This document shows positions 8,843-19,307 of a stretch of 64,000 bases of DNA, piece after piece (position 1 is the first letter of the stretch; every line of letters begins with the position of its first letter). This DNA comes from Singulisphaera sp. GP187 (GTDB taxonomy: Bacteria > Planctomycetota > Phycisphaerae > Phycisphaerales > SM1A02), in the NCBI GenBank assembly GCA_945871915.1, contig CAMBXO010000007.1, positions 82,491 to 146,490 on the forward strand, in the 5' to 3' direction. The notes under the pieces were generated by a model that saw only the letters and a list, made by a program, of their open reading frames with translations, did no database searches and had not been told where the DNA came from. The position numbers were made by a program, and so were the translations under genes.

Positions 8843-8970
8843 GACGCGCACAGCACTTCCCGCGGCGCAGGGGGAGAGTGTAACGCCTTCAAAGTGTGCA
8901 GGCAGCTTCGAACACTCTGGAGTGAACGAATCTTTATTCGTACACTTTTTTGATGCGAGGAACCTTTGCA

Positions 8971-9939
8971 ATGCGTGCGGCTCACGATGGTGCATTCAAC
9001 GAGTGCGTGCGCCTGCCACCAACGCCGCTGCTTCCGGTGCAACTTGGAGTTGGGCAATCCACCATCTGGTGCAAAGCGGAATACATGCATCCCTCTGGCA
9101 GCACCAAGGATCGCATCGCTGCACACATCTTGAGTCAAGCCTTGCGAGCCGGACAACTCAAGATCGGCGGAGAAGTGGCAGAGGCCAGCAGTGGTTCGAC
9201 CAGCATTGCCATGAGCATGATGTGTTCGCGCCTTGGCCTGCACTTCACGGCGTTCATGCCAGAAGGTGTGAGTCGCGAGCGATCACTCATGATTCGGGCC
9301 TACGGTGGGCATGTGATTCTGACGCCGAAGGAGCAGGGCATGGCGGGTTCGTTGCAGGCGTGCAGGGAATGGGCAAAGAGTCGAGGGGCATTTGAGCCGC
9401 GTCAATTTGAGAACATGGACAACGCACAAGCACACAGGCTTGGAACGGCGGTGGAGATTCTTCAGCAAGTGCCCGGTGGACGAGTGGATGCGTATGTGTC
9501 CGGCGTTGGAACTGGCGGAACGATTGTTGGATTGAGATTAGGTTTTCAGGATGCGGGGCAACACCCCAAGGCGATTGCCGCGAGGCCGATTGCGGGCGCC
9601 GGCGGTACCCGATGCGATTGCTTTGCTGCGATGGAGCAATGCAGTTTTTCCGCAAGTATTCCAGGTGTCTTGGATGACATGAGTCACCTCTACCACGCGG
9701 AGGATTTTGTGGAGCATCAAGTGGTTCAGATTTCCGATGAAGTTGCCATGCAGACCACGCGGGAATTGATCGGCGCGGGTCATCCAGTGGGACCAAGTAG
9801 CGGACTCAATGTTGCAGCGGCGTTACACATTGCACACACACTTCCGCCAGACGCGGTGATCGTGACAGTGCTATGCGATCGCATGGAACGCTACTTCAGC
9901 ACCGAACTCTTTACGCAGTGGCCCAAGGTGAACGGGTAG
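8971..9939 (+). CDS. PLP-dependent cysteine synthase / cystathionine beta-synthase family protein
   Basis: Fold-type II PLP enzyme of the O-acetylserine sulfhydrylase group. PSGSTKDR places the PLP lysine at residue 46, SSGSTSIAM is the substrate-carboxylate loop, SGVGTGGT is the phosphate-binding glycine loop and GPSSGLN the PLP-ring contact. The N-terminal CBS heme domain and the C-terminal CBS pair of cystathionine synthases are absent. The reaction may be beta-replacement on an activated serine, but the loop after the PLP lysine differs enough that substrate should stay open. The start at 8971 has GAGGA 10 bases upstream; an ATG at 8953 in the same frame is possible. First gene of a run of four closely spaced plus-strand genes ending with the threonine dehydrogenase. 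Confidence 0.85.
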   Translation: MRAAHDGAFNECVRLPPTPLLPVQLGVGQSTIWCKAEYMHPSGSTKDRIAAHILSQALRAGQLKIGGEVAEASSGSTSIAMSMMCSRLGLHFTAFMPEGVSRERSLMIRAYGGHVILTPKEQGMAGSLQACREWAKSRGAFEPRQFENMDNAQAHRLGTAVEILQQVPGGRVDAYVSGVGTGGTIVGLRLGFQDAGQHPKAIAARPIAGAGGTRCDCFAAMEQCSFSASIPGVLDDMSHLYHAEDFVEHQVVQISDEVAMQTTRELIGAGHPVGPSSGLNVAAALHIAHTLPPDAVIVTVLCDRMERYFSTELFTQWPKVNG

Positions 9940-9948
9940 ACTTTCGCA

Positions 9949-10257
9949 ATGAGCCATTCGCATCCGCAACATGATCGCCCTTCCCATCGTTCGATGGGTG
10001 GTCGGCATGCCATTCGTCTTTTTCTTCTCAATGCCGTGCTGTATGGAGCGTGCTCCGCATTTGCCGGTGTGATTATTGGTGACGACCTTCCAACGGCCGC
10101 ACAAGGCAAGGTAATTCTTGCATTTCTTGTCGTTCCATTGGTGCTTGCAATCATCAGTACGGTGGCGCATGTCAAAGCGCATCAATGGTCCAATGTGGAT
10201 GACATGGCTGAACGGTTGATGCACCCACACCAACCGCCGAGCAAAGGCGATCGCTGA
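9949..10257 (+). CDS. Small two-helix membrane protein of unknown function
   Basis: 102 residues, His-rich N-terminus (about 20 residues), two hydrophobic segments near residues 24-46 and 53-73, and a charged C-terminal tail. No family recognised. It starts 9 bases after the PLP enzyme gene and ends 7 bases before the next start, so it is part of the same transcription unit. Confidence 0.65.
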   Translation: MSHSHPQHDRPSHRSMGGRHAIRLFLLNAVLYGACSAFAGVIIGDDLPTAAQGKVILAFLVVPLVLAIISTVAHVKAHQWSNVDDMAERLMHPHQPPSKGDR

Positions 10258-10264
10258 ATTGGCC

Positions 10265-11197
10265 ATGCGGGTTTCACGCAGACAGTTGCTCTGTGCATTT
10301 GGGTTTGGCGCGGTGTCGTGGTGCGCCAACGGACAAGTCTCTGCGCCCGCGACCGCATCGGCGGTGGACGCTGAGGAGCGGGCGAAATTGCTGGCCGAAC
10401 CCAATCCGCTTGGAGTGACGCAAGCCAGTTTCCGCAGGCGTTTTGAAGCAGGAATGAAGGTGACTGCATTTCCGGCATTGGCCAAGCGACAGATTGGTGT
10501 CTCGCGGGTGAGCTGGAGTGGGGACCTTCTTGGTGGCAGTTCACGCGAAACTCTTGGCAGTGTTCGAGCGGCCTGTGATGATGCCAATGTCCGAAGCGTC
10601 CTTCTGGATCCAGTGGTTGGTGTTGGCCTCTCGGCGAGCGATGCGTCTATTCGTCAAGCGACCATTGAGCGATTGAAACCCTGGCTGGATGGTGCCAGAC
10701 AATTGTCGTGCATTGGTGTGTCGCTTGATGTTCGAGGCGAAGGAACTTTTGATGAGCAATTTTCCCGTTCGCTTGATGGACTGCAAGCGGTGATTCCCAT
10801 GCTGAAGGCGGCTGGTTTGCAGGGAGTGATCAAGTGCCTCGGTGGGGTGTCGAGCAATGGGCAGTTTCTTGCCGGGCTCATGAATCAATTGAAGGATGCG
10901 ACCATTCGGCTGGAACCAACTTTTGATAGTTGGCGAGTGAGTGACACTGAGGAATATCACCGAATTCGCGGGTTGGAATTGCTTATGCCGTTTGCCGCGT
11001 GCGTGCTTGCGGACTATCTGGCGTTGAATGCCAGCGGCACCGACTCTGCAACTTTTCCCACCAGTTATTGTGCGCAGCGTGTGCGCGATGATGGTTTCCG
11101 TGGCCCCGTGATGATGCAGTACAAGGGCGAAGGCGATGAACTGGAAGGCACCTTGAAGATCAAGAAGATTTTGAGTAGGTATAAGTTCCGACCATGA
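10265..11197 (+). CDS. Tat-exported protein of unknown function
   Basis: 310 residues. The N-terminus MRVSRRQLLCAFGFGAVSW carries a twin-arginine SRRQLL motif before a hydrophobic stretch, so a folded, possibly cofactor-bearing protein is exported. The rest has alternating strand and helix segments that could form a TIM-barrel like that of sugar-phosphate isomerase relatives (for example QLSCIGVSLDVRGEG and AAGLQGVIKCLGG), but the similarity is only of pattern. An in-frame TTG at 10259 is an alternative start. The stop overlaps the next gene by four bases (ATGA). Confidence 0.65.
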   Translation: MRVSRRQLLCAFGFGAVSWCANGQVSAPATASAVDAEERAKLLAEPNPLGVTQASFRRRFEAGMKVTAFPALAKRQIGVSRVSWSGDLLGGSSRETLGSVRAACDDANVRSVLLDPVVGVGLSASDASIRQATIERLKPWLDGARQLSCIGVSLDVRGEGTFDEQFSRSLDGLQAVIPMLKAAGLQGVIKCLGGVSSNGQFLAGLMNQLKDATIRLEPTFDSWRVSDTEEYHRIRGLELLMPFAACVLADYLALNASGTDSATFPTSYCAQRVRDDGFRGPVMMQYKGEGDELEGTLKIKKILSRYKFRP

Positions 11198-12270
11198 GCC
11201 CAGGCAAATCAGGAATGTTTCCCGCTGTGCACGACCGCCCAGTCTCGGGTTTGCGTCGCAGTCGCGCCGTGCTGGTGACTGGCGCGGGTGGGGAAATGGG
11301 TCACTCGCTTATTGCGGAACTCTCCGCGCGACCCGGAACCGCCGTAGTGGCTATGGATATTCGTGAATTGGATCCGGCGGTGCGAAGTCAATGCGAGAAC
11401 GCATTCGTTGGAGATGTGTGCGATGCTCAATTGTTGGAGCGATTGTTGGCCATGTACGAGGTGGATGAGGTGTTTCATCTGGCCGCGCTGTTGAGTACGC
11501 GAGGCGAATTTGCGCCCGAGACGGCGCACCAAGTGAATGTGGTGGGAACCATGAATCTGCTCAAACTTTCGGCAGAACAAGCTCGCAGTCACGGTCGAAG
11601 CGTGCGATTTCACTTTCCAAGTTCGATTGCGGTGTATGGGATTCCAAACTTGAAGACCAAGCAGCAGGCCGGTGCTGTGCGGGAGGATCAATTCCTGGAA
11701 CCTCACACGATGTACGGCGTGAACAAACTTGCGGGCGAGCACTTGGGTCGGTACTACGAGCGTCATTACCGCAAATTGGCGAAGGATCGCATGGATCGGC
11801 CGATTGATTTTCGGTGCATTCGTTTTCCTGGAATTATTAGTGCGGACACGCTGCCCAGTGGAGGCACGAGTGACTACGGGCCTGAAATGATTCACGCCGC
11901 GGCGCAGGGGCATGCCTATTCATGTTTTGTGCGACGGGATTCTTGCATTCCATTTATGACCATGCCGGATGCGGTGCATGCCATGTTGAAGTTGGCCAGC
12001 GCACCCAAAGAGCAACTGACGCAATGTGTCTACAACGTTGCGGGATTTGCGCCGACGGCCGAAGATTTTGAGCGGTTGGTGATGGAGCGATTTCCCAAGG
12101 CGAATGTTTCGTTTGTTGCCGATCCCGGTCGGCAGGCGATTGTGGACAGTTGGCCAGAGAATGTGAATGATGCCGCGGCACGCCAAGACTGGGGATGGAA
12201 TGCCTCGCACGATTTGCAGCAAGCATTCGACGACTATCTCATGCCACTCATCACCGCCCGCTACGGATAA
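11194..12270 (+). CDS. tdh: NAD-dependent epimerase family protein, likely L-threonine 3-dehydrogenase
   Basis: Extended short-chain dehydrogenase. GAGGEMG near residue 30 is the NAD loop, HFPSSIAVYG gives the catalytic Ser region and YGVNK the Tyr-x3-Lys pair. The later stretch PSGGTSDYGPEMIHAAAQG and IPFMTMPDA is the signature I associate with the SDR-type threonine 3-dehydrogenase, distinct from the zinc alcohol-dehydrogenase type. It would oxidise threonine to 2-amino-3-ketobutyrate, which the kbl product at 21.0-22.3 kb cleaves to glycine and acetyl-CoA. The two genes lie on the same strand, separated by recCBD. The first 20 residues before the Rossmann strand are extra. Confidence 0.82.
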   Translation: MSPGKSGMFPAVHDRPVSGLRRSRAVLVTGAGGEMGHSLIAELSARPGTAVVAMDIRELDPAVRSQCENAFVGDVCDAQLLERLLAMYEVDEVFHLAALLSTRGEFAPETAHQVNVVGTMNLLKLSAEQARSHGRSVRFHFPSSIAVYGIPNLKTKQQAGAVREDQFLEPHTMYGVNKLAGEHLGRYYERHYRKLAKDRMDRPIDFRCIRFPGIISADTLPSGGTSDYGPEMIHAAAQGHAYSCFVRRDSCIPFMTMPDAVHAMLKLASAPKEQLTQCVYNVAGFAPTAEDFERLVMERFPKANVSFVADPGRQAIVDSWPENVNDAAARQDWGWNASHDLQQAFDDYLMPLITARYG

Positions 12271-12453
12271 CCAGGGACGGGGGTCGTTATAAGCCACAAC
12301 GTCGGAGAGAAGTCTCGTGTGATGCTGTGCAGTTGATTTGAATGACCGCAATCCGTTTTGTGAGGGAATCAAGTTCCAACATGAGCGTGGAATGGATTGC
12401 ACCCGAAAAAGTATGTCCACAGTAGGTTCGGGTGTATTTCTTACACTCATCCT

Positions 12454-15400
12454 GTGAACCATGTCGACGGTCAAACGAGCACTGTGCGTGCCTCGCGGCA
12501 ACTCCGGATCGTGCGAGCAACGCGTGCCGATGTCTTGGCAAGCGATTTGTCCGAGCAGTTTCTATGTGAGAACAGCCCCGGGCCACTCGATCGTTGCACG
12601 GTTGCGATTCAGGGTCCTGGTTTGGGAAGGTGGCTGCGCACCACCATGGCGAAGGCTCTTGGATCGTGGGGTGGTGTGGACACGCCGTTTCTTCGCAGCA
12701 TGCTTCTGGACCTTGCATCGCATCCATCAGATGCCGACGCACCGCGTGGTCGCCACGATGTGCAGCAACTCGCATTTCGAATTGCAGCGGCGTTGCACAG
12801 TTCGGATCGGGGGCGAGGTCCCGTACCCAAGGCTTCCATCACGCCCGTCCTCGCCATGTCACGCAATCAGCAGGGCGAATTGAATATGGGGCTGCTTCTT
12901 CGGGTGTCACACGCCGTGGCTGAGGCGTTCGATCGATATGAAGTGGATCGCCCGGAGGTCATCGATGCGTGGTTGGATGATCGCGCGGTCTTCACTCATG
13001 GCGATCATGTGGAATTGGCCACCCTTGAACAGTGGCAACGCCCGCTCTGGGTTGCGACGGCGAAACCGTGGCCCACTCACCTGGCATGGCGGCGAGTCCG
13101 TCAACTCATCGAGTCGCTCGAGCGAGGCCATGTGCCACCTCATGTCCACCTTCCAAAACTGTTGTCTGTGTTTGGAGTCTCGTTGTTGCCTCCATTGATG
13201 GTGCGTGCGCTGCAGGCCATTGGTCGCCATACCGAGGTGACCCTTCACTGGCTTGAGCCCTCTCACTCATTTCTGGCCGAACGGGTATCTCGAAGGCATG
13301 TGCTCTGGCAAGCTGCGGAGCGAGGACTTGATGAGGCCTCGTTACGAGAGGCCGAAACTTTTCCGCGCGGGCATCCGCTGATGGACGTCATGGGTCGCCA
13401 AGCTGTGGAAGCGCAGCGTGTGCTGCTGGATGCCGAAGTCGATCTGGGCGGAGACGATTCGCTCACGGCGCCGCTGGCCACCGCCAGTCTCTTGCAGCGG
13501 ATTCAGGCGGGATTGCACGCGGATCTTCCTCCTGAATCCATCGCTTTGCATCCATTGGATCGATCGCTTCAAGTGCATGCGGTGGCCACGCCTCGACGCA
13601 TGGCAGATGTTGTCCACGAAGTCATTCTTGCAGCTCTGGCCGACGATTCTTCGTTGAAACTCGAAGACATTGCCGTGCTCACGCCGGACTTGGCCACTGT
13701 CGGTCGTGCGATCCAATCCGTTTTTGCGGAGCGAGCCATTGTGCCACTCGCGTTGGCGGATCCTGGCCTGTCGATTCCGTCATCACTGCAAGCGGTGATC
13801 AAGAGTTGTTTCTCCGCAGCGATGGCCGGATTGCCCTTGGCCTTGATCGTGGAGGTGTTCAGTCAGCCGACTGTGCACGCAGCCTTGCGGGTGAGTGCCG
13901 AAGAGGCGTCGGCGTGGCTGCTTCGTTTGGAGAACGCGGGGGCTCGGCGATTTACCAATGCCAAAGAGCGAGCGGCTTGGCTCGAACGCAACGAATCCAC
14001 GGATGATCGTCTTCACACCTTGCAATGGGCCGTCGATCGGTTGGTGCTAGGCATGGTGGTGGACGAACCCGACGCCGAACGAACGATTCCCTCGCCAATC
14101 CAAGGAATCGATGCGGAGGTTTTGCCCGCATGGTCCGGCGGAAGTTCCGATCTGGCGGGCCTGCATCGCATCGTGACCGGTGTCGAGTCTCTCATGCGGT
14201 TTGCCAATGCAATTGGGACGAAACGATCCATTCAAGCGTGGTGTGAAGACATGGACATCCTCATGGACTCGCTGCTTCCAAGTGCGGCGCACTCGGAATA
14301 TGGAGACGAACGCCAGCGGATCGATCGCGCGGTGGCTTCGCTGCGAGAAGCTGCGACGGCTGGTGGATTTACTGAACCCGTGGACGGTCCGACGGCGCGC
14401 GAACACATTCTTGAGGCCATCAGACCTGTGGTCGAAGGCACGCATAGCGCGGCTGGTGGCATCACGCTTGCTCGTCTTGCGCCGATGCGAAGTGTTCCCA
14501 TGAAGGTGTTGGTGATTGCGGGGCTGGATGCTGGAGCATTTCCGCGCCCGGTGCAGCCGGGTGGGCTTGACCTTGCGGCCGCAGCACCTCGCGCGGGCGA
14601 CCGATCGCCGCGGCTGGAGGACTTTCAATTGTTCCTTGAGTGCGTGCATGCAGCACAGCATCGCCTCATTGTGGTGTATCAAGGACGGGATCCACGCACG
14701 GGGAAATCTCGGCCACCTTCCTCAGTGGTGGACCATCTCTTGGATGCGTGTGCCGCCCACAGTGGATTGTCCGCCATGCAGATCCGTACCCGCTTGGTGC
14801 AGGAGCATCCTCTCCGCAGCGACCAGCCCGAAGCGTGGCAGGCGCCGGCCCAACCAGGGTTTGAATCTGGCGCCATGATTCGCGCACAAGCGGCCGAGCG
14901 TGGGCGACTTCACCCACAGGTTCGGCCTCTGATGGACACCACTGACATTTCAATGGTGGTGCCCCCAACCATGCAGGCATGGCGAAAATCTCTCAAGGCG
15001 CCTGGCGAAGCTTTCAATCGAAGGATCGGTATTCGTGTTCCGAATCTTGAAGATGCATTCGTGCAGGGTGGTGAGCAGATTGATCCAAACAATCTCGACC
15101 TGTGGATTCTGCGCGAATCCTGCACCGTGTTTCTATTGCGAGGAGGCACCACGGAAGCGTGGATGAAACAAGTGCGGCTTGAAGGACGCCTTCCGCACGG
15201 CCCTCTCGGTCTACGCATTGCAGCGGGAATCGCATCTGAGGTGATGGCAGTCCGCACCAGTTTGAGCACACGGCTGCAAGCAAACGGATGGGGCACCGCA
15301 GACTGGCGCACCGAACCCATGGATGGCAGCGTGACGGTGCATGGGCACACCTATGTTGAAGCGTTCGAGTCCGTGGTCGATGTACCGCTGTTGGTGCTGT

Positions 15401-15861
15401 GGAGCCACGGCAGTCGTCGCGATCCATTCTCGCTTTGGTTCAGCCATCTACTGTGGAGCGTGGCTGTGCCGAATGCTCCCGCCGTGTTGTTGAAGCGGAA
15501 TGGTTCGTGCACGGTCTTGCAGAAATTCGCCGTGCAACACGCTCAAGCACGGTTGGAACGGCTGCATGACATTGCCACGGCTGGATCACGGTCTCCCTTG
15601 CCGATCGATCCAGCCATGCTCGTTGAATGGAAGCCAGATCCCATCGATTCCGCTGAAGCGGTGCAAAACGTTCTGCATGGTTCTTGGAATGCTTCGCACT
15701 CTCGAATGAGCGATCCAGAATTTGCTCTCGCTTATCGTGATGAGACGTGGGATGATCGAGGTGGCGTGGTAGAGGTCGACCCTTCACGCCCAGCAGTTTC
15801 GCTGGCCTTTCATTCGCTGGCTCCAGAAATTCACACGGCGATGAAGGAGGACGGATGGTGA
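12454..15861 (+). CDS. recC: Exodeoxyribonuclease V gamma subunit RecC
   Basis: About 1135 residues, close to the usual RecC length. The N-terminal region LRIVRATR...VAIQGPGLGRWLRTTMAKALG corresponds to the conserved RecC opening with its GMGRWL-type motif; the domain is an inactivated SF1 helicase fold without a Walker A. It holds the complex together and recognises Chi in known systems. Position directly before recB and recD confirms it. The start is uncertain: GTG at 12454 was chosen; GTG at 12484 would begin just before LRIVRATR, and the frame is open back to 12397. No good ribosome binding site is visible. It overlaps recB by 7 bases. Confidence 0.88.
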   Translation: MNHVDGQTSTVRASRQLRIVRATRADVLASDLSEQFLCENSPGPLDRCTVAIQGPGLGRWLRTTMAKALGSWGGVDTPFLRSMLLDLASHPSDADAPRGRHDVQQLAFRIAAALHSSDRGRGPVPKASITPVLAMSRNQQGELNMGLLLRVSHAVAEAFDRYEVDRPEVIDAWLDDRAVFTHGDHVELATLEQWQRPLWVATAKPWPTHLAWRRVRQLIESLERGHVPPHVHLPKLLSVFGVSLLPPLMVRALQAIGRHTEVTLHWLEPSHSFLAERVSRRHVLWQAAERGLDEASLREAETFPRGHPLMDVMGRQAVEAQRVLLDAEVDLGGDDSLTAPLATASLLQRIQAGLHADLPPESIALHPLDRSLQVHAVATPRRMADVVHEVILAALADDSSLKLEDIAVLTPDLATVGRAIQSVFAERAIVPLALADPGLSIPSSLQAVIKSCFSAAMAGLPLALIVEVFSQPTVHAALRVSAEEASAWLLRLENAGARRFTNAKERAAWLERNESTDDRLHTLQWAVDRLVLGMVVDEPDAERTIPSPIQGIDAEVLPAWSGGSSDLAGLHRIVTGVESLMRFANAIGTKRSIQAWCEDMDILMDSLLPSAAHSEYGDERQRIDRAVASLREAATAGGFTEPVDGPTAREHILEAIRPVVEGTHSAAGGITLARLAPMRSVPMKVLVIAGLDAGAFPRPVQPGGLDLAAAAPRAGDRSPRLEDFQLFLECVHAAQHRLIVVYQGRDPRTGKSRPPSSVVDHLLDACAAHSGLSAMQIRTRLVQEHPLRSDQPEAWQAPAQPGFESGAMIRAQAAERGRLHPQVRPLMDTTDISMVVPPTMQAWRKSLKAPGEAFNRRIGIRVPNLEDAFVQGGEQIDPNNLDLWILRESCTVFLLRGGTTEAWMKQVRLEGRLPHGPLGLRIAAGIASEVMAVRTSLSTRLQANGWGTADWRTEPMDGSVTVHGHTYVEAFESVVDVPLLVLWSHGSRRDPFSLWFSHLLWSVAVPNAPAVLLKRNGSCTVLQKFAVQHAQARLERLHDIATAGSRSPLPIDPAMLVEWKPDPIDSAEAVQNVLHGSWNASHSRMSDPEFALAYRDETWDDRGGVVEVDPSRPAVSLAFHSLAPEIHTAMKEDGW

Positions 15862-18800
15862 ACCAGTTCGATCCTTCCACGTCGAATCTCGATGGCCTGA
15901 CCATCATTGAGGCCAGCGCGGGGACAGGCAAAACCTACGCGATTCAGAAAATTGTGGCGAGGCTCATGATGGAGGGGGTTCCGATTTCACGGATCGCGTT
16001 GATGAGTTACACCCACGCGGCGGTTGACGAACTGGCAGAGAGGGTTCGAAGTGAACTTCAGTCGGCGTATGCCCATGAGTCGTCATCGAGTGGTGTGAGG
16101 CGTGGCCGTCTCGAACGAGCCATTGGCGACTTTGATCTTGCCCACATCAGCACCATTCATGGATTCTGTCAGCGCATGTTGAAGGAGCATCCGGTCGAGG
16201 CTGGAGTGAACGGCCTTCAGGGGTGGACGCTCGAAACGGACGAGTCCGATGCGATCGCTGTCGCCAGCTCCGATGCGTGGTCAGCCATTGTGGAAGTGAA
16301 TCCAATGATGGATGCCGCCATGATCAGCATGAAATCTGTTGTGAGTGCGATTCGTCTATCGCTCGATGTCGAGCCGCATGAATTGCAGTTACAGTCGGCC
16401 AATGTGAGTCGTGAACACGGTTTGCTTGAGCAAGCCTTGGAGGCAGTTCGAACGTATCCGTCCGCGGCGATGTTGGAGGGCATTGTGTCCAGTTTCAACA
16501 AAGCGGCGAAGGATCCCGCCGAGAGACTCTTGGAATTGCTCGCGGCGGTGCCACCTGTCGGATCCTCCAGTCTCGAAGCGTTGCAGTGGAGGGGGCGATG
16601 TGTCGAAGCATGTCAAGCCCTCGCGAGCGGCGCTTCGGCTCGCGGAGCCATTCCCGCCGATCGATTTCAGAACAAAAGAAAAGCGGCCCTTCAGATTATT
16701 CACAGCAACGCATGGCAGGCGTTTCAACAGTTACTCGTCACCGTAGAGCATGCATATGAACGATGCAAGACATCGGCCACAAACACGGTGGCACGAGAGG
16801 CCATTCGGCGAATCAAGGCGAGGCGTGAAGCAGAGCGCAAAGTGAATTTTCATGGATTGATTGTGAGATTGCGAAATGCGGTTCGGCCGCCGAATGCGCC
16901 ACTGTGCCGTGCGCTCAGGCAGCGATTTGATGTGGTGATTGTCGACGAAGTTCAGGACACCGATCCAATGCAAGCCGAAATTGTGCGAAGGGTTTTTATC
17001 GACTCGCCGGCTCATCGCGTCATTCTTGTTGGAGATCCCAAACAATCCATTTACAGTTTTCGAAATGCCGATGTGAACAGCTACCTTCAGCTTCGAGATC
17101 TTTCAACCAAACCGCCGATGCGTCTGGAGTGGAGCCACCGCAGTGACCCGGCGGTGGTTCAGGCGGTAGGAAATTTGTTTCGTGATCCTGATTCGTTCCT
17201 CCATGGGGGCATCCCCACGATGGATGTGACCAGCGTTCACCCGACATCGCGCATGCACTGTGGTGACCTTCCATCGCCGGGAATAACATTTCACCACGCC
17301 GCGAACGCCAGCGTGGTCAAACCGGATGACATGCTGAAGACCTCTGCGGAGTGCATAGCGCAACAGCTCAACGCGGGGTGGAAAGTTTCGGCAGATGGCA
17401 CGCCACGATCGATAAGGCCCCGTGATTTGGCGGTGCTCTGTCACCAACACTGGCAGAATCGCCTGATGGCCGATGCGCTTCGAGGCCTCGGCATTCCGGT
17501 GGTGGTCATCAACCGCAGCAGCGTGTATGCCTCCGAAGTTGCGAAGGACATTGCCCGAGTGCTTCTGGCGGCTTCGCAGCCTCGCAGCCGCTCGCTTGCT
17601 CTTGGTGCGATGACCAGTCCGTTGATGGGATTGCGTGTGAACGATGCGCTGCATCGGCCGTCCGTGTGGCTGGAGAAAATGGACCGGTTCTCAGCCGATC
17701 TTGCCGCCTTGGGCATTGGTTTGGCCTTGCGGAGACTGGTCGATCAAGCGCCGGATGGGGGCGGCCGCTGTGGCATGCTGACCGAAGCTGGTGGTGAGCG
17801 TTCGGCGGTTGATTTTGATCACCTTGTGGAGCAACTCGAGCGAGCCGAAGCCGATGGAGTCCGTGGAGCACCCGCCTTGGCGGCATGGATGCTGCCAAAA
17901 ATTCTGCATGAGCGTGGAGACGACGAGACATACTGCCGCGCGATGGGGGACTCTGATGCGGTCACGCTGATGACGATTCACGGAAGCAAGGGACTTGAAT
18001 TCGGTGTGACATGGCTTCCCACATTTTTTATTCCGATGAGTCAAGGACATGACGAGGCGCGAGAAGAACTTCGGCGACTGCTCTATGTAGCGATGACGCG
18101 GGCAAAGTTTGCCACGCATGTCATGTGGCAACCCGAACCATCCGCCGCGGAGTCTCCCTTAGCGGCCTTACTCCATGGAAGCGGCTGCACGGATCCGCAG
18201 CAACTGGTTGAATATGTCCAGAGTCGATTTGCGAACGGGCTGGCCAAGCAGGACTTGCAAGATCGGGTCGATCATCATCCCGAGTGGTTCGCAATCGAGT
18301 CCGTGAAGAACGCGGCACCATTGCCTTGGGTGACCACCGCTGATCCAAAGTGGCTCCAGCCCCGCCTCCTTCCGCCGTGCCCGGATCGAGCCTATGTGCT
18401 GAGCTTTACATCATTGAGTCGCGGAAAGGCCGCACACGAATTGGCACCGATGGAGCGAGAAGTTGCCGGCCCTGACGAGTCTCAAACGCCCGACGGAAAC
18501 GGATTCGCAGGTCCGTTTGATCGATGGGCTCGAAGGTCGGGACTTCGTGGCACCTCGCTTGGAAATCTGGTGCATGATGCGCTGGCTCACGCTTCAGCGT
18601 TTGCGTCGCTTGCACACGGCAGCGACCGAAGTCCGCTTGAAAATGCGCTGAGGGAGGAAAGCGTTGGCATTCGGTTGAATGCCGCATCCACCGTAGAAGA
18701 TCTTGCTTCATCGCTCTCGGATGCGTTGGCCTCGCCTACGGGACCGGCGGAGATTCCAAGCGTTGGGCAGATTGCCAGCCATCCGGCCAACACCCTTCGT

Positions 18801-19307
18801 GAACTGAATCTCGCTGCGCCGTGGGCGGCTTGCCCTGCGGATCTTGCGCAGATTTTGCGGAGCTCGCACCAACCATGGAGCGACGAAGTCGCGGAGGCGG
18901 TTACGCGAACTGGTTCACGCTCGCTCCAGGGATTGCTGGTGGGTCAAGTGGATCTGGTCGCGTTGCACGATCGGCAATGGTTTATTTATGACTACAAGTC
19001 CAATGACCTTGGGCGTTCGGTCGAGGACTATCGGCTTGGCTCGCTGCACCGCGCAATGGCCAATGCGCTCTATCCCCTTCAAGCCGCGATCTATGCCGCG
19101 ATGTTGGCTCGTTGGATATGGGTGCGAGGTGGTCGTCGTGGCAAGTTTGGTGCGTGCATCGGTGGTGTTGCCTACTTGTTTCTCCGGGGGATGCACTCAG
19201 CAAACGATGCGGTTGGAACATGGACATGGGTTCCGGAGGCTTCACTCTTGCAGGACTTGGATGATGTTCTCGAGTCGCGGCGCCTTGCAGCGGGGGTGTC
19301 TGGATGA
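15855..19307 (+). CDS. recB: Exodeoxyribonuclease V beta subunit RecB (helicase-nuclease)
   Basis: 1150 residues. An SF1A helicase with Walker A ASAGTGKT at residues 20-27, the TIHGFC motif near 99, DEVQDTDP from residue 364, GDPKQSIYSFRNAD near 398 and TIHGSKGLEF and LYVAMTRAK in the second half. The C-terminal RecB nuclease keeps GQVDLV (Asp 1033) and YDYKSN (Asp 1046, Lys 1048), so it should be an active nuclease. It processes double-strand ends together with RecC and RecD. The gene starts inside the last codons of recC and ends in ATGA with recD, a tightly coupled operon. Confidence 0.95.
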   Translation: MVNQFDPSTSNLDGLTIIEASAGTGKTYAIQKIVARLMMEGVPISRIALMSYTHAAVDELAERVRSELQSAYAHESSSSGVRRGRLERAIGDFDLAHISTIHGFCQRMLKEHPVEAGVNGLQGWTLETDESDAIAVASSDAWSAIVEVNPMMDAAMISMKSVVSAIRLSLDVEPHELQLQSANVSREHGLLEQALEAVRTYPSAAMLEGIVSSFNKAAKDPAERLLELLAAVPPVGSSSLEALQWRGRCVEACQALASGASARGAIPADRFQNKRKAALQIIHSNAWQAFQQLLVTVEHAYERCKTSATNTVAREAIRRIKARREAERKVNFHGLIVRLRNAVRPPNAPLCRALRQRFDVVIVDEVQDTDPMQAEIVRRVFIDSPAHRVILVGDPKQSIYSFRNADVNSYLQLRDLSTKPPMRLEWSHRSDPAVVQAVGNLFRDPDSFLHGGIPTMDVTSVHPTSRMHCGDLPSPGITFHHAANASVVKPDDMLKTSAECIAQQLNAGWKVSADGTPRSIRPRDLAVLCHQHWQNRLMADALRGLGIPVVVINRSSVYASEVAKDIARVLLAASQPRSRSLALGAMTSPLMGLRVNDALHRPSVWLEKMDRFSADLAALGIGLALRRLVDQAPDGGGRCGMLTEAGGERSAVDFDHLVEQLERAEADGVRGAPALAAWMLPKILHERGDDETYCRAMGDSDAVTLMTIHGSKGLEFGVTWLPTFFIPMSQGHDEAREELRRLLYVAMTRAKFATHVMWQPEPSAAESPLAALLHGSGCTDPQQLVEYVQSRFANGLAKQDLQDRVDHHPEWFAIESVKNAAPLPWVTTADPKWLQPRLLPPCPDRAYVLSFTSLSRGKAAHELAPMEREVAGPDESQTPDGNGFAGPFDRWARRSGLRGTSLGNLVHDALAHASAFASLAHGSDRSPLENALREESVGIRLNAASTVEDLASSLSDALASPTGPAEIPSVGQIASHPANTLRELNLAAPWAACPADLAQILRSSHQPWSDEVAEAVTRTGSRSLQGLLVGQVDLVALHDRQWFIYDYKSNDLGRSVEDYRLGSLHRAMANALYPLQAAIYAAMLARWIWVRGGRRGKFGACIGGVAYLFLRGMHSANDAVGTWTWVPEASLLQDLDDVLESRRLAAGVSG

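Noticed and set aside
12271..12453. Riboswitch or small gene in the gap before recC
   Set aside because: Read on both strands; no known aptamer elements, no credible short coding frame and no clear promoter were found.
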